Source: Rhodocyclales bacterium
GTDB taxonomy: Bacteria; Pseudomonadota; Gammaproteobacteria; Burkholderiales; Rhodocyclaceae
Length of the DNA: 64,000 nucleotides
Reading direction: 5' to 3'
NCBI GenBank assembly: GCA_016235025.1
Contig: JACRMV010000005.1
Span: 1-64,000, forward strand
In this document: in pieces, positions 26,476-37,963 of the stretch
How positions within the stretch are numbered: the stretch's first letter is position 1
Layout of the letters: the number at the start of each line of letters is the position of its first letter
Position numbers and translations under genes: made by a program
The notes under the pieces: generated by a model
Told to the model about the DNA's origin: nothing
The model's input: the letters and a program-made list of their open reading frames with translations, nothing else
Databases searched by the model: none

Positions 26476-26712
26476 TTAGATGCGTTCGCCGCGCTCGCGC
26501 AACTCGGCGAGAACGATGTCGATGCCCTTCTTGTCGATTGTGCGCAGGCCGGCATTGGAAACACGCAGGCTGACAAACCGGTTTTCGGCTTCAACCCAGA
26601 AACGACGATTGTGCAGATTGGGCAGGAAGCGGCGCTTCGTTTTATTGTTGGCATGGGAAACATTGTTTCCGACCATCGGGCCTTTACCCGTCACTTGACA
26701 TACGCGCGACAT
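26476..26712 (-). CDS. rpmB: 50S ribosomal protein L28
   Basis: The product is 78 residues and starts [21 protein letters not shown]. It contains the [17 protein letters not shown] core, which is diagnostic of L28. The start at 26712 is set by that N-terminus and by AGGAGC just upstream. A longer in-frame extension upstream is not used. rpmG follows on the same transcript. Confidence 0.97.
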   Translation of the reverse strand: MSRVCQVTGKGPMVGNNVSHANNKTKRRFLPNLHNRRFWVEAENRFVSLRVSNAGLRTIDKKGIDIVLAELRERGERI

Positions 26713-26789
26713 GATTTGATGCTCCTGAATGCTGATTTCGCAAAGTCGGCAAGTGTACCAAACTTTGCCCATGAAACTCAATCTCTTTT

Positions 26790-27470
26790 TTAGATTAATC
26801 CGCGCTCGGCAAATGAAAGAGGCGCTGCGCCGCCGGTTACAACAAAATGATCCAGTAACTTGACGTCAATCAGGGCCAGCGCCTGCTTCAGGGCTGAAGT
26901 CAGCATTTCGTCGGCACGCGATGGTTCGGCAAAGCCTGAAGGATGATTGTGAGCCAGGATCACAGCGCCGGCATTGTGCGTCAGTGCCCGCTTGACGACT
27001 TCACGCGGATACACGCTGGTTTGCGTCAGCGTGCCGCGAAACAGCTCTTCGCTGGCGATCAGGCGATTTTGCGCATCCAGCCACAGGGCGACAAAGACTT
27101 CATGCGGCAAATGGCCGAGCGACAGGCGTAGCCAATCGCGCACGGCCTGTGGCGAAGCCAGTGCGTCGCGAGTCCTGAGGGGATTGGTCAGGGCTCGCCG
27201 TGCCAGTTCCAGGCTGGCCATTAGTTGCGCCGCCTTGGCAGGGCCGATGCCGGGGAGTCGCGCAAGTTCTTTGGCGTCGGCGGCGGCGAGCGCCGCCAGG
27301 TCGCCGTCGAAGCGGGAGAGCAATTCACGCGCGAGATCAACCGCACTTTTGCCGACAATGCCAACCCGCAGGAAGATCGCCAGCAACTCGGCGTCGGAAA
27401 GCGCTGCCGCACCTTGTTGCAGCAGCCGCTCGCGCGGACGCTCGGCCTCGGGCCAGTCACGGATGGCCAT
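26790..27470 (-). CDS. radC: RadC family JAB1/MPN-domain protein
   Basis: RadC proteins combine a helix-hairpin-helix-like N-terminal part ([17 protein letters not shown], about 68-84) with a JAB-type metalloprotease-like domain. The metal motif appears as AHNHPSG followed by SRADEMLT. The biochemical role is not settled; the historical link to DNA repair is doubtful. It is divergent from coaBC, an arrangement seen in many proteobacteria, and 226 residues is normal. Confidence 0.93.
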   Translation of the reverse strand: MAIRDWPEAERPRERLLQQGAAALSDAELLAIFLRVGIVGKSAVDLARELLSRFDGDLAALAAADAKELARLPGIGPAKAAQLMASLELARRALTNPLRTRDALASPQAVRDWLRLSLGHLPHEVFVALWLDAQNRLIASEELFRGTLTQTSVYPREVVKRALTHNAGAVILAHNHPSGFAEPSRADEMLTSALKQALALIDVKLLDHFVVTGGAAPLSFAERGLI

Positions 27471-27515
27471 GGTTTAGAATCTCCTCTTATTGCGAATCCA
27501 CTGGATTGTAATGTC

Positions 27516-28712
27516 ATGAATGCATTTCACGGCAAGCGTTTCGTGTTGGGGGTTACCGGAGGTGTGGCGGCCTACAAGGCAGCAGAACTGGCGCGGCTGC
27601 TGGTGAAGGCCGGTGCCGAGGTTGACGTCGTGCTGACCGCTGCCGGCAGCCGATTCGTCGGGGCCGTGACCTTTCAGGCGCTGACCGGACGCCCGGTCTG
27701 GCAGTCGTTGTGGGACGAGCGCATGGATAACGGCATGGCGCACATTGACCTGACCCGGGGCGCTGCGGCACTGCTGGTGGCGCCGGCCACAGCCGACTTC
27801 CTGGCCAAATTGACTCATGGTTTCGCCGACGACTTGCTGACGACGCTGTGCCTGGCGCGCGACTGTCCGCTGCTGGTGGCGCCGGCGATGAACCGGCAGA
27901 TGTGGGAGAACCCGGCGACACAGCGCAATGTGGAGCAACTATCTGCCGATGGCGTGATCATCCTTGGCCCGGCGGAGGGCGACCAGGCCTGCGGCGAAAC
28001 GGGTGCCGGCCGCATGTTCGAAGCGGCCGAGCTGTTTGACGATCTCCATGCCTTCATCCAGCCCAAGCTGTTGGCCGGCAAGCGTGTCCTGCTCACTGCC
28101 GGACCGACGTTCGAGCCGCTCGATCCGGTTCGCGGGCTGACCAATTCGAGTTCCGGCAAGATGGGCTTTGCGCTGGCGCGCGCTTGTGCCGAGGCTGGCG
28201 CCGAGGTAACCCTGGTCGCCGGCCCGGTGGCGCTGGCCACGCCACGCGGGGTAACGCGCCTGGATGTGCAGACTGCTTTGCAGATGCGCGAGGAGGTGCT
28301 GCAGAATCTGTCGGGACAGGATGTGTTCATTGCCGTGGCGGCCGTGGCCGACTATCGGCCACGGCAATTGGAGGAGCACAAGATCAAGAAAAAAACCGTG
28401 CCACGAACGCTCGGGCTTGAACCCAATCCGGATATCCTGGCCGAGGTCGCGACGCGCGCCGATGCGCCGTTCTGCGTCGGTTTCGCCGCCGAGAGCCACG
28501 ATCTTGAAAAATATGCCGAGGCCAAGCGTGCAGGCAAGAAACTGGGCCTGGTCGTTGGCAACCTGATACAGGACGGGCTGGGCTGCGACACCAATCGCGT
28601 GATCCTGTTCGATGCCGAAGGCGCACATCCTTTGCTGCTGGCCGATAAAGCCACAGTGGCGGGTCGTATCGTTAGCCATCTCGCGAATTTGCTGGAGAAA
28701 CTCCATGCGTAA
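27516..28712 (+). CDS. coaBC: bifunctional phosphopantothenoylcysteine decarboxylase/phosphopantothenate-cysteine ligase
   Basis: CoaBC makes 4'-phosphopantetheine in coenzyme A synthesis. The N-terminal flavin domain (CoaC) shows [14 protein letters not shown], the catalytic-His segment HIDLTRGAA and the [12 protein letters not shown] motif. The C-terminal ligase domain (CoaB) shows [19 protein letters not shown] and KIKKK. ATG 27516 gives 398 residues, close to the family norm. It overlaps dut by 8 bases; coaBC-dut is a conserved pair. Confidence 0.96.
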   Translation: MNAFHGKRFVLGVTGGVAAYKAAELARLLVKAGAEVDVVLTAAGSRFVGAVTFQALTGRPVWQSLWDERMDNGMAHIDLTRGAAALLVAPATADFLAKLTHGFADDLLTTLCLARDCPLLVAPAMNRQMWENPATQRNVEQLSADGVIILGPAEGDQACGETGAGRMFEAAELFDDLHAFIQPKLLAGKRVLLTAGPTFEPLDPVRGLTNSSSGKMGFALARACAEAGAEVTLVAGPVALATPRGVTRLDVQTALQMREEVLQNLSGQDVFIAVAAVADYRPRQLEEHKIKKKTVPRTLGLEPNPDILAEVATRADAPFCVGFAAESHDLEKYAEAKRAGKKLGLVVGNLIQDGLGCDTNRVILFDAEGAHPLLLADKATVAGRIVSHLANLLEKLHA

Positions 28713-29160
28713 GCTTGCCCTGAAACTCCTCGATACCCGGCTCAAGGATTCCCAATACGCCCCGCAATATGCAACTCCGGGGGCGGCGGGGATCGATCTG
28801 CGCGCCTGCATCGACCGGGCGATCAAAATCCACCCTGGCGAAACCCTGCTGGTGCCGACCGGAATCGCGATTCATCTGACCGATCCGTCGCTGGCGGCCA
28901 TCATTCTGCCGCGCTCCGGTCTTGGCCACAAGCATGGCATTGTTCTCGGCAATCTGGTGGGGCTGATCGATTCGGATTATCAGGGTGAGATTTTCGTCTC
29001 GACCTGGAACCGCAGTCACGAGACCTTTACCCTGAATCCGCTGGATCGCCTGGCGCAGCTGGTGGTTGTGCCGGTGGTGCAGGTGGCTTTCGACGTGGTG
29101 GACGAGTTTCCCGCCAGCGAGCGGGGCGCTGGCGGTTTCGGCAGCACCGGCAAAACCTGA
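28705..29160 (+). CDS. dut: deoxyuridine 5'-triphosphate nucleotidohydrolase
   Basis: Dut hydrolyses dUTP to dUMP and PPi, keeping uracil out of DNA and supplying dUMP. The five trimeric dUTPase motifs are visible: [35 protein letters not shown] and a C-terminal [10 protein letters not shown] arm. ATG 28705 is preceded by GGAGAAA and overlaps the coaBC stop. The length of 151 residues is standard. Confidence 0.97.
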   Translation: MRKLALKLLDTRLKDSQYAPQYATPGAAGIDLRACIDRAIKIHPGETLLVPTGIAIHLTDPSLAAIILPRSGLGHKHGIVLGNLVGLIDSDYQGEIFVSTWNRSHETFTLNPLDRLAQLVVVPVVQVAFDVVDEFPASERGAGGFGSTGKT

Positions 29161-29172
29161 GCCTGTTATCGG

Positions 29173-30459
29173 TCAGGTCAATACATCGGCCCAGATGTTT
29201 TTCGCCCAGGCCAGGGCGTACTTTGCCTCTTCCTTAGACGGTGCCACGGACAGGCCACCTGAACCGGGTACGATCTTGAAGGTTTTTTCCTGTGCATTCC
29301 AGGCATGAACCGAAACGACATGCACGGCATTTTCGGCATCGACAAAGCTGTAGCAGGTATTGACCATCATCGGTTCGGGATTGACCGGTTGTTCAGCCAG
29401 CAGATTCAGGATGGCGGCAGCAGCAACCTTGGCCTGCTGGTTGGTCATGTGACCCGACTTGGGCATGCCCGGTGCGGCAAACGTGGCATCGCCGATGACA
29501 TGTATGTTTGGGGCGACCTCGGATTCCAGCGACAGCCAATCGACGCCGGCCCAGCGGCCGTTCTTGTTGATGAAGGGTTTGGCCAGTTGCCCCGCCTGCT
29601 GTGCCGGAATGATGTTCAGCACATCCGCCGTGACCGGTTCGTCGAATTCGAACTCGACGCGGCGCCGGGCGCTATCGACGCCAGTGATGGTGTGCCTGTG
29701 GCGGTACTCGATGATCTCTGGGTAAAGCTCAGCCCAGGCTTTCTTGAACAGGTCTTTCTTTGCCGCAGGCTCATCGTTGGCGTCGAGAATCAGCAGCTTC
29801 GATTTTGGCTTGTGCTGTTTGAAATAGTGGGCGACCATGCAGGCCCGTTCATAAGGGCCGGGCTGGCAGCGGAACGGTGCCTTGGGGATGCAGATGGCGA
29901 AGGTGCCGCCATCATGCATGTCTTCAAGCTGCTTTTTCAGGGCGACGGTTTGTGCTCCGGCCTTCCATGCATGCGGAATCATCCCGCTTTCGGCTATTTC
30001 CGGCATGAGGCCGGGGACGCTGTCGTACATGAAATCGATCCCCGGCGAGAGCACCAGGCGATCATAGGAAAGCGATTGCCCGTCGGCCAGATGTACCTGG
30101 CGCTGCTCGGCATCAATGCCTGTCACTTCGCCCTGGATGACGCGCACGCCGTGTTTTTTCAGGCCGCGATAGCCGAAGGTGATGTCGGCCATGGATTTCA
30201 CGCCACCCAGCACCAGGTTGGAGATCGGGCAGGAGACGAAATTCAGGCTGCGTTCGACGAGGGTCACTTCGACGCGGCCGCGTGACCACAGGCGAAGGTA
30301 TTTCGCCACTGTGGCGCCGCCGAAGCCGCCGCCGATGACAACGATATGTGCCTTGGCGCGTCCCGCAGCAAATGCCATGGGGCCGGCCCAGCCGGAAATG
30401 CCGACCATCAGGCTGCCGGCGGCGGAGGCTTTGAGAAAATCACGGCGCAGGAAACTCAT
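29173..30459 (-). CDS. fccB: flavocytochrome c sulfide dehydrogenase flavoprotein subunit (FccB/SoxF type)
   Basis: FccB oxidises sulfide in the periplasm and passes electrons to a cytochrome c. A twin-arginine signal (RRDFLK, residues 5-10) precedes a Rossmann fold with GGGFGG at 43-48. SCPISN carries the cysteine expected to hold covalent FAD. FRCQPGPYERAC and a later NTCYSF supply further conserved cysteines, including the probable redox pair. ATG 30459 is chosen because it exposes the Tat signal. It overlaps the cytochrome gene by 4 bases. Confidence 0.9.
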   Translation of the reverse strand: MSFLRRDFLKASAAGSLMVGISGWAGPMAFAAGRAKAHIVVIGGGFGGATVAKYLRLWSRGRVEVTLVERSLNFVSCPISNLVLGGVKSMADITFGYRGLKKHGVRVIQGEVTGIDAEQRQVHLADGQSLSYDRLVLSPGIDFMYDSVPGLMPEIAESGMIPHAWKAGAQTVALKKQLEDMHDGGTFAICIPKAPFRCQPGPYERACMVAHYFKQHKPKSKLLILDANDEPAAKKDLFKKAWAELYPEIIEYRHRHTITGVDSARRRVEFEFDEPVTADVLNIIPAQQAGQLAKPFINKNGRWAGVDWLSLESEVAPNIHVIGDATFAAPGMPKSGHMTNQQAKVAAAAILNLLAEQPVNPEPMMVNTCYSFVDAENAVHVVSVHAWNAQEKTFKIVPGSGGLSVAPSKEEAKYALAWAKNIWADVLT

Positions 30460-30773
30460 TTCGCTCTCCCTTGGCTGGCCAGGTAAGTTGCAATAATTTC
30501 GATCTGCGCGTCGTTGAAACCTTTCGCCAACTGATTCATGAGGGTTGCGGCTTTCTCGTCCGAGCGGAAGGCATGCATTTTCTTGACGATTTTTGCCCGC
30601 GACATGCCGACCAGCGGTTCGATGGCACTGGTGTCGTGCGGATTGGTGTTGTGGCAATTCACGCAGATGGCGGCGAGATTGCGCCCCAGATTGGGGTCGT
30701 GGTCGGTGGCGGCCACGCCTGATCCGCTTTGGCAAAGCAATGTCAGGACCGTGACGATGGGTAAATGCTTCAT
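30456..30773 (-). CDS. monoheme cytochrome c, partner of FccB
   Basis: The 105-residue protein has a signal peptide (residues 1-22) and a single CVNCH heme site at about 37-41. A distal Met (LVGMSRAK) and a C-terminal YLASQG helix typical of class I cytochromes c follow. The gene is translationally coupled to fccB, so it is most likely the electron-accepting subunit. It has one heme only, whereas the Allochromatium FccA has two, so the SoxE/small FccA type is closer. Confidence 0.87.
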   Translation of the reverse strand: MKHLPIVTVLTLLCQSGSGVAATDHDPNLGRNLAAICVNCHNTNPHDTSAIEPLVGMSRAKIVKKMHAFRSDEKAATLMNQLAKGFNDAQIEIIATYLASQGRAK

Positions 30774-30846
30774 GCGGATGCTCCTCGGAAACCGTGACTC
30801 CGGGAAATTATCCGGCCGGATGCTTTGGAATGCAAGGTGAACGGAA

Positions 30847-30878
30847 AGCGGCGGCAGGAAGCCCTCCCTGCCGCCGCT
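30847..30878 (-). terminator. strong hairpin between aceB and the cytochrome gene
   Basis: A perfect 12-bp GC-rich stem (30847-30858 with 30867-30878) lies between the upstream end of the fcc operon and the 3' end of aceB. On the - strand it comes 54 bases after the aceB stop, so it probably ends the aceB transcript. The following T run is short (TTTCC). Confidence 0.6.
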
Positions 30879-30931
30879 GTTTCTGGTTTTTCGCCGTGTC
30901 GCCAGAGCCGGCTTTTTAACGTCGGCGCGGA

Positions 30932-32524
30932 TCAGTCCATCGCCTCGTACAACGGCAGCGTGAGGAACTCTGGATAGTTGTCGGCGAGCGACATTTCCTC
31001 GAAGATTTTTGCGGCCTGGTCGTAGGTCGCCGTATCCTCGCCCTGGGCGCTGACAGTGGCTTTCACTTTCGCCAGTTCTTCCGGAATCATGGTGCGCACC
31101 ATGTCCGCCGTCACCTTGCGGCCGTCATCCAGCTTGCCCTTGGGCGAAACTACCCATTGCCAGACCTGGGAGCGGGCGATCTCGGCAGTGGCGGCGTCTT
31201 CCATCAGGTTGTGGATCGGCACGCAGCCATTGCCGGCGAGCCAGGAACCAAGGTAATGGATGCCGACATTGATGTTGTTGCGCACGCCGGCTTCGGTGAT
31301 CGGCTGCTCGGGCTGGAAGTTGAGCCAGTCGCTCGGGCCGAAAGTCTCCTCGCGTTGCTTTTCCCACTGGTTGGGACGATCACCCAATACTTTCTGGAAT
31401 TCTTCAGCGGCAATCGCCACCAGACCAGGGTGGGCGACCCAGCCGCCATCGAAACCGTCGTTGGCATCGCGCGTCTTGTCGTGGCGAATGCCGGCGAGGG
31501 CTTTCTCGTTTGCCACCGGGTCGTTCTTGATCGGAATCAGCGCGCTCATACCGCCGATGGCGGGTGCGCCACGCTTGTGACAGGCCTTGACCAGCGCCAG
31601 GGCATAGCTACGCATGAAGGGCACTTCCATGGTGATGGCACTGCGGTTGGCGAGGCAAAAATTCTTGTTGCGCTTGAACTTCTTGATGCAGGAGAAGATG
31701 TAGTCCCAGCGACCGGCGTTGAGGCCGGCGCTGTGTTCGCGCAACTCGTACAGGATTTCTTCCATCTCGAAGGTGGCGAGGATGGTTTCGACCAGCACAG
31801 TAGCCTTGATGGTGCCTTGCGGCAGGCCGAGTTCATTTTGCGCCATGACAAAGATATCGTTCCACAGCCTGGCCTCAAGGTGGCTTTCCATCTTGGGCAG
31901 GTAGTAGAACGGGCCGGCGCCGCGCGCAATCTGTTCGCGGGCATTGTGGAAAAACACCAGTGCGAAATCAAAAATCCCGCCGGAGACGCGCTGGCCGTCA
32001 ACCAACACATGTTTTTCGTCCAGATGCCAGCCACGCGGGCGGATTTGCAGGGTGGCGATCTTGTCGTTGAGCTTGTATTCCTTGCCAGCCTCGTTCTTGA
32101 ATGAGAGCTCGCGGCGAATGGCCTTGTAAAGGTTGATCTGACCCTGAATTTGGTTTTCCCACTTCGGACTGTTGGAGTCCTCGAAGTCGGTCATATAGGA
32201 GTCCGCGCCCGAGTTGAAGGCGTTGATGATCATCTTGGCCTCGACCGGGCCGGTGATTTCGGTACGGCGGCGCTCCAGAGCCTTGGGCAGCGGGGCGATC
32301 TTCCAGTCACCTTCGCGAATGTGCTTTGTCTCCGGCAGGAAATCAGGCATTTCGCCGGCGTCGATGCGCGCCTGGCGCTCGATGCGCTTCTTCAACAATT
32401 CCTGGCGACGCGGCTCGAAGGCGCGGTGCAGCCTAGCAACCAGCGCGAGGGCTTCGGGAGTGAGGATTTGTGCGTATTCGTGGCTAATTGGGGCGTTGAT
32501 TTGAACGCCGACGGGCAGGTTCAT
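30932..32524 (-). CDS. aceB: malate synthase A
   Basis: AceB condenses glyoxylate with acetyl-CoA to give malate, the second step of the glyoxylate shunt. The 530-residue length and the sequence are those of the A isoform. The IRPRGWHLDEKHVLVDG segment holds the substrate-binding arginine, a catalytic aspartate region lies near GCVPIHNLMEDAATAEI, and TVLVETILATFEMEEIL is in the barrel. It lies downstream of aceA on the same strand, with a terminator-like hairpin between them. Confidence 0.97.
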   Translation of the reverse strand: MNLPVGVQINAPISHEYAQILTPEALALVARLHRAFEPRRQELLKKRIERQARIDAGEMPDFLPETKHIREGDWKIAPLPKALERRRTEITGPVEAKMIINAFNSGADSYMTDFEDSNSPKWENQIQGQINLYKAIRRELSFKNEAGKEYKLNDKIATLQIRPRGWHLDEKHVLVDGQRVSGGIFDFALVFFHNAREQIARGAGPFYYLPKMESHLEARLWNDIFVMAQNELGLPQGTIKATVLVETILATFEMEEILYELREHSAGLNAGRWDYIFSCIKKFKRNKNFCLANRSAITMEVPFMRSYALALVKACHKRGAPAIGGMSALIPIKNDPVANEKALAGIRHDKTRDANDGFDGGWVAHPGLVAIAAEEFQKVLGDRPNQWEKQREETFGPSDWLNFQPEQPITEAGVRNNINVGIHYLGSWLAGNGCVPIHNLMEDAATAEIARSQVWQWVVSPKGKLDDGRKVTADMVRTMIPEELAKVKATVSAQGEDTATYDQAAKIFEEMSLADNYPEFLTLPLYEAMD

Positions 32525-32611
32525 GGGGAACTCCTTGACGAGGCAAACTGTGGATGGCTAATTGTATTCTGTTTGTGGATCAGGCTTTGAGTCAGGCAAT
32601 GCAAGTGAAAA

Positions 32612-32637
32612 CGCCGCACCTTTACCCAGGTGCGGCG
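32612..32637 (-). terminator. terminator after aceA
   Basis: A perfect 9-bp stem (32612-32620 with 32629-32637) is followed on the - strand by TTTT, 44 bases after the aceA stop. A second, weaker hairpin lies nearer the stop. It should stop or attenuate reading from aceA into aceB. Confidence 0.8.
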
Positions 32638-32680
32638 CCCTCGGAGCCTCGGCTGCCCTCGCATGGAGGGCCCCGTAGGC

Positions 32681-33979
<1,299 letters not shown>

Positions 33980-34151
33980 GTTGAATCCTTTCGATGGGGT
34001 TTACTGTTGAGGAGGAATATATAAAAGTATATGTTAGTTTCTGCGTTGCAACAAGTGTCTTATATAAGATACAAAATTGAAACAACGGCGTCGTACAAAG
34101 AGGTCTGTCGATATCCATGGGTGCTACCTGCGCAGGTTTTTGATTCGTGGC

Positions 34152-34631
34152 TCAGTGAAGCGCATCTGCACTTACAATGACGCCATCTTCGTCGGCGTAG
34201 AGCCACTCTCCCGGGGTGAATGTGACGCCACCGAAAGCAACCGGGATGTCGGCGTCGCCGGCATTTTTCTTGATCGTCTTCAGTGGGTGCGTCGCGATGG
34301 CCAGCACACCGATATCCATTTCGCTGATTGCGCGCGAGTCACGGATACAGCCGTAAACGACGATGCCGGTCCAGCCGTTCTTGACGGCCAGTGCGGCGAG
34401 CTGGTCGCCTACCAATGCGCGGCGCAGGCTGCCACCGCCGTCGATCACCAGTACACGGCCGTTGCCGGAAGATTCGAGTGTCTTGCGCACTAGCGAATTG
34501 TCTTCAAAAAGCTTTAATGTGGCGATACGGCCATGAAATGCAGGGCAGCCGCCAAAGCTGGCGAACATGGGTTCGACGACGCGCACCTTGTCTTCATGGG
34601 CATCGCACAGGTCGGTAGTCAGCAAGGTCAC
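34152..34631 (-). CDS. rraA: RraA family protein (RNase E regulator / HMG-oxaloacetate aldolase-like)
   Basis: RraA-fold proteins either bind and inhibit RNase E or act as 4-hydroxy-4-methyl-2-oxoglutarate aldolases; sequence alone does not decide which. The 159-residue product shows [12 protein letters not shown], a [26 protein letters not shown] block with the conserved Arg, and a C-terminal ADEDGVIV. The start is GTG 34631. It is transcribed toward aceA. Confidence 0.9.
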   Translation of the reverse strand: MTLLTTDLCDAHEDKVRVVEPMFASFGGCPAFHGRIATLKLFEDNSLVRKTLESSGNGRVLVIDGGGSLRRALVGDQLAALAVKNGWTGIVVYGCIRDSRAISEMDIGVLAIATHPLKTIKKNAGDADIPVAFGGVTFTPGEWLYADEDGVIVSADALH

Positions 34632-34653
34632 GGTATTGGCAAATTGGACTGAA

Positions 34654-34677
34654 AAAGTCGGCGTTGATAAGACGCCG
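34654..34677 (+). repeat. dispersed 24-bp motif, copy 7
   Basis: Reads AAAGTCGGCGTTGAT, AAG, ACGCCG. It is intergenic, between clpA and rraA (both - strand). Confidence 0.75.
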
Positions 34678-34690
34678 GATGTGTGTTCGA

Positions 34691-36961
34691 TCAGACGGTG
34701 GGTGAGGTCATCGGCGCGCTGGTGGCTTCATCAAACGTCAGCTTGACCTTCTCCTGTTCATCGAGGTCGATGGTTACGCGGCCACCATGCTGCAGGCGGC
34801 CGAACAGCAACTCGTCGGCCAGCGCGGAGCGGATGGTGTCCTGAATCAGGCGTGCCATGGGGCGCGCACCCATTAGCGGATCAAAGCCTTTCTCGGCCAG
34901 CCAGGCACGTAGCGCATCGGTGAAAATCGCTTCAACCTTTTTCTCATGCAACTGGCCCTCGAGCTGCATAAGGAATTTGTCGACCACGCGCAGAATGATT
35001 TCGGCATCGAGGGCGCGGAAGGAAATGATGGCATCCAGCCGGTTGCGGAATTCCGGTGTGAACATGCGCTTGATATCGGCCATTTCATCGCCCTGCGCTT
35101 TGTTGGTGGTGAAGCCGATGCTGGTTTTCTGCAATGCCTCGGCGCCCGCATTGGTGGTCATGACAATGACCACATTGCGGAAATCCGCCTTGCGGCCGTT
35201 GTTATCAGTCAGCGAGCCGTGATCCATGACCTGAAGCAGGATGTTGAATATTTCCGGGTGCGCTTTTTCAATCTCGTCGAGCAACAGCACCGCATGCGGC
35301 TTCTTGGTCACCGCCTCGGTAAGCAAGCCGCCCTGGTCGAAGCCGACATAGCCTGGCGGCGCGCCAATCAGGCGGCTGACGGCGTGGCGCTCCATGTATT
35401 CGGACATGTCGAAGCGGATCAGTTCGATGCCCATGCCGTAGGCAAGCTGGCGTGCGACTTCCGTCTTGCCCACACCGGTGGGGCCAGAAAACAGGAAGCT
35501 GCCGATTGGTTTTTGCGGATCGCCCAGACCTGAGCGCGACATCTTGATGGCCCGGGCCAGTGCGTCAATTGCGGCATCCTGCCCATAGACCATGTTCTTC
35601 AGATCGCGGTCTAGGTTCTTCAGGGCCGAGCGGTCGTCGGAGGAGACGTGTTGTGGCGGGATGCGCGCAATTTTGGCCACGGTGTCTTCGATTTCGGTCT
35701 TGCCAATGACTTTCTTCTGCTTCGATTTTGGCAGAATGCGCTGCGCGGCGCCCGCCTCGTCGATCACGTCGATGGCTTTATCCGGCAGATGTCGGTCATT
35801 GATGTATTTGGCAGCCAGTTCCGCAGCGCTGGAAATGGCCGCCGTTGAATACTTGACTCCGTGATGGTCTTCAAAGCGCGATTTGAGTCCGCGCAGAATG
35901 GAGATGGTTTCATCGACCGAAGGTTCATTGACGTCGATTTTCTGGAAGCGCCGCGAGAGCGCATGATCCTTTTCGAAGACACCACGAAATTCATTGTAGG
36001 TCGTGGCGCCGATGCACTTCAGTGCGCCGGACGAGAGGGCGGGCTTAAGCAAATTGGAGGCGTCAAGTGTGCCGCCGGAAGCCGCGCCGGCGCCGATGAG
36101 CGTATGAATTTCGTCGATGAAGAGAATGGCATTCTGGTTATCGGCCAATTGCTTCAGCACACCTTTCAGCCGTTGCTCGAAGTCGCCGCGATACTTTGTG
36201 CCGGCCAGCAACGAACCCATGTCGAGTGAATATATCGTGGCATCGCTGAGTATGTCCGGCACGCGACTCTCGACGATGCGATACGCCAATCCTTCGGCAA
36301 TCGCTGTCTTACCGACACCGGCTTCGCCTACCAGCAGGGGATTGTTCTTGCGGCGGCGACACAAGGTCTGGATTACGCGATCAAGTTCCTTGTCGCGGCC
36401 AATAAGGGGGTCAATCTTTCCAGCCAGCGCCTGCTGGTTGAGATTCAGGGTAAAGCTTTCCAGCGGCCCCCCCTTTTCCTGGGTTTCGGCCTCGGTCTCG
36501 ACGGGCTCATCTTTGCTGCCCGAGTGAGGTAATTTGGTTATTCCGTGGGAAATGAAATTGACTACATCCAGCCGTGAGATGTTTTGGCGTTGAAGAAAGT
36601 AAACCGCATGCGAGTCTTTTTCGCCAAAGATGGCAACCAGTACATTAGCGCCGGTGACCTCCCGTTTCCCTGATGACTGTACATGCAAAATGGCGCGCTG
36701 GATGACGCGCTGGAACCCCAGTGTGGGCTGGGTATCGATTTCATCGCTTCCTGCAACGGTAGGGGTATGCTCATTAATGAAGGTCGTCAATTCTTTGCGC
36801 AAGCCATCAAAATTTGCAGCGCAAGCCCGCAGAACTTCGGCAGCCGAAGGATTGTCAAGCAGGGTCAGCAGCAGGTGCTCAACCGTAATGAATTCATGAC
36901 GTTTTTGCCGGGCTTCGACAAAAGCCATATGCAAGCTGACTTCGAGTTCCTGGGCAATCAT
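34691..36961 (-). CDS. clpA: ATP-dependent Clp protease ATP-binding subunit ClpA
   Basis: ClpA is the AAA+ unfoldase that feeds proteins to ClpP. The N-terminal double Clp domain (about 1-145) is followed by AAA+ domain 1 with GEAGVGKT and domain 2 with GPTGVGKT. A ClpP-binding IGFT-like loop (about 610-615) follows. ATG 36961 is preceded by GGAGG and overlaps the clpS stop (ATGA), giving 756 residues. A longer start upstream would run into clpS and is rejected. Confidence 0.97.
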   Translation of the reverse strand: MIAQELEVSLHMAFVEARQKRHEFITVEHLLLTLLDNPSAAEVLRACAANFDGLRKELTTFINEHTPTVAGSDEIDTQPTLGFQRVIQRAILHVQSSGKREVTGANVLVAIFGEKDSHAVYFLQRQNISRLDVVNFISHGITKLPHSGSKDEPVETEAETQEKGGPLESFTLNLNQQALAGKIDPLIGRDKELDRVIQTLCRRRKNNPLLVGEAGVGKTAIAEGLAYRIVESRVPDILSDATIYSLDMGSLLAGTKYRGDFEQRLKGVLKQLADNQNAILFIDEIHTLIGAGAASGGTLDASNLLKPALSSGALKCIGATTYNEFRGVFEKDHALSRRFQKIDVNEPSVDETISILRGLKSRFEDHHGVKYSTAAISSAAELAAKYINDRHLPDKAIDVIDEAGAAQRILPKSKQKKVIGKTEIEDTVAKIARIPPQHVSSDDRSALKNLDRDLKNMVYGQDAAIDALARAIKMSRSGLGDPQKPIGSFLFSGPTGVGKTEVARQLAYGMGIELIRFDMSEYMERHAVSRLIGAPPGYVGFDQGGLLTEAVTKKPHAVLLLDEIEKAHPEIFNILLQVMDHGSLTDNNGRKADFRNVVIVMTTNAGAEALQKTSIGFTTNKAQGDEMADIKRMFTPEFRNRLDAIISFRALDAEIILRVVDKFLMQLEGQLHEKKVEAIFTDALRAWLAEKGFDPLMGARPMARLIQDTIRSALADELLFGRLQHGGRVTIDLDEQEKVKLTFDEATSAPMTSPTV

Positions 36962-37281
36962 CAGTTTTCCTCCATCACACAAGCCAGCGGATGCTGATGC
37001 TGACGTGAAAATGCGTTTACTTGCTTAACTTTTGTTGCAGCCATATCGAGAGGATACACGCCACAAGCTCCTTTTCCCTCACGATGCACTTTCAGCATGA
37101 CCCCGGTTGCCTGCTCGCGTGAAAGACTAAAAAACTTCTCCAGCACAACAATAACAAAGTCCATCGGCGTGAAGTCATCGTTCAAGAGCAATACCTTGTA
37201 CATTGGCGGCGGCTTGGCGCGGCTCCTTGCTGGCGCCAATGTGGCGTTACTCTCGGTTCCTGTCTGTTTGTATGTACCCAT
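36961..37281 (-). CDS. clpS: ATP-dependent Clp protease adaptor ClpS
   Basis: ClpS delivers N-degron proteins to ClpA. The 106-residue product has a disordered N-terminus and then the ClpS core: [24 protein letters not shown], the N-degron pocket region, and [20 protein letters not shown]. The start at 37281 (MGTYKQTG) is preferred to an upstream ATG at 37350 because it gives normal length. It is coupled to clpA by a 4-base overlap. Confidence 0.95.
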   Translation of the reverse strand: MGTYKQTGTESNATLAPARSRAKPPPMYKVLLLNDDFTPMDFVIVVLEKFFSLSREQATGVMLKVHREGKGACGVYPLDMAATKVKQVNAFSRQHQHPLACVMEEN

Positions 37282-37653
37282 AGTTTCAATTCTAATGTGA
37301 TTTAAGCGAGGGTCAATAATCCGGAAATTGGGGGATTTTTGGATTGGCAAGGGTGGTTTATCCCGATATTTTGAAATTCAAGACGTTGCGGTCTGTGCGG
37401 TGCAGCATCGAAAGTTGTTGACGCTGGGTAACTAAGCCGGTAAAACGCAAACCGTGTTTAGTTCAAGTTCTCTCGCAGTGAACCACATCGCCGCTCAGTC
37501 TGCCGATTTTGCAAGCACCTCTGATTTGTCGCTTGGCCCCCTCTGTTATGACGGATTTGAGTGTTAAACATGCCCCGGCCGGGGTGCGGTGTGTTGCAAC
37601 CCGCAGCGGTGGCCGATTCGTTTGTTTTTGATTTTGATTAAGGAAGAAGTTAC
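37282..37653. other. divergent intergenic region clpS/csp with long csp leader
   Basis: These 372 bases hold no convincing gene. They separate clpS (-) from the cold-shock gene (+). If the promoter at 37419-37447 is used, the cold-shock mRNA has a leader of about 200 bases, as is usual for cspA-type genes, with a GC palindrome (CCCCGGCCGGGG, 37571-37582) near its end. Confidence 0.5.
37419..37447 (+). promoter_or_regulatory. putative sigma-70 promoter of the cold-shock gene
   Basis: TTGACG (37419-37424) and TAAAAC (37442-37447) are separated by 17 bases, in the intergenic region upstream of the cold-shock gene. The -35 is close to consensus and the -10 is moderate. This is a prediction by eye only. 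Confidence 0.35.
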
Positions 37654-37857
37654 ATGGCAACTGGTACAGTTAAATGGTTCAATGACGCCAAAGGTTTTGG
37701 CTTTATCACTCCCGATGACGGCAGCGAGGATCTTTTCGCGCACTTCTCGGCTATTAACATGGCGGGGTTCAAGTCGCTGAAGGAAGGCGACAAAGTCACG
37801 TTCGACGTGGTTCAGGGCCCCAAAGGCAAGCAAGCTTCGAACATTCAGCGTCCCTGA
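37654..37857 (+). CDS. cspA: cold-shock protein, CspA family
   Basis: This is a 67-residue single cold-shock domain with RNP1 (KGFGFIT) and RNP2 (DLFAHFSAI), ending [11 protein letters not shown]. It is an RNA/DNA-binding chaperone that melts structure in mRNAs. AAGGAAG precedes the ATG. It has a long upstream leader and its own strong terminator, so it is monocistronic. Which CspA paralogue it represents cannot be told here. Confidence 0.96.
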   Translation: MATGTVKWFNDAKGFGFITPDDGSEDLFAHFSAINMAGFKSLKEGDKVTFDVVQGPKGKQASNIQRP

Positions 37858-37910
37858 TTGCTTCAAGCATTTTTACGGCGCGGATCAATAGTCTGCGTCG
37901 TGAAAAACAA

Positions 37911-37944
37911 AACCCGCCCAGTTGCGACTTGGGCGGGTTTTTTT
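37911..37944 (+). terminator. terminator of the cold-shock gene
   Basis: A perfect 10-bp stem (37911-37920 with 37930-37939) runs into eight T residues. An A run on the left side means it could also serve the facing icd gene on the - strand. Confidence 0.92.
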
Positions 37945-37963
37945 GCGCGCAGTTTTTTACGCT

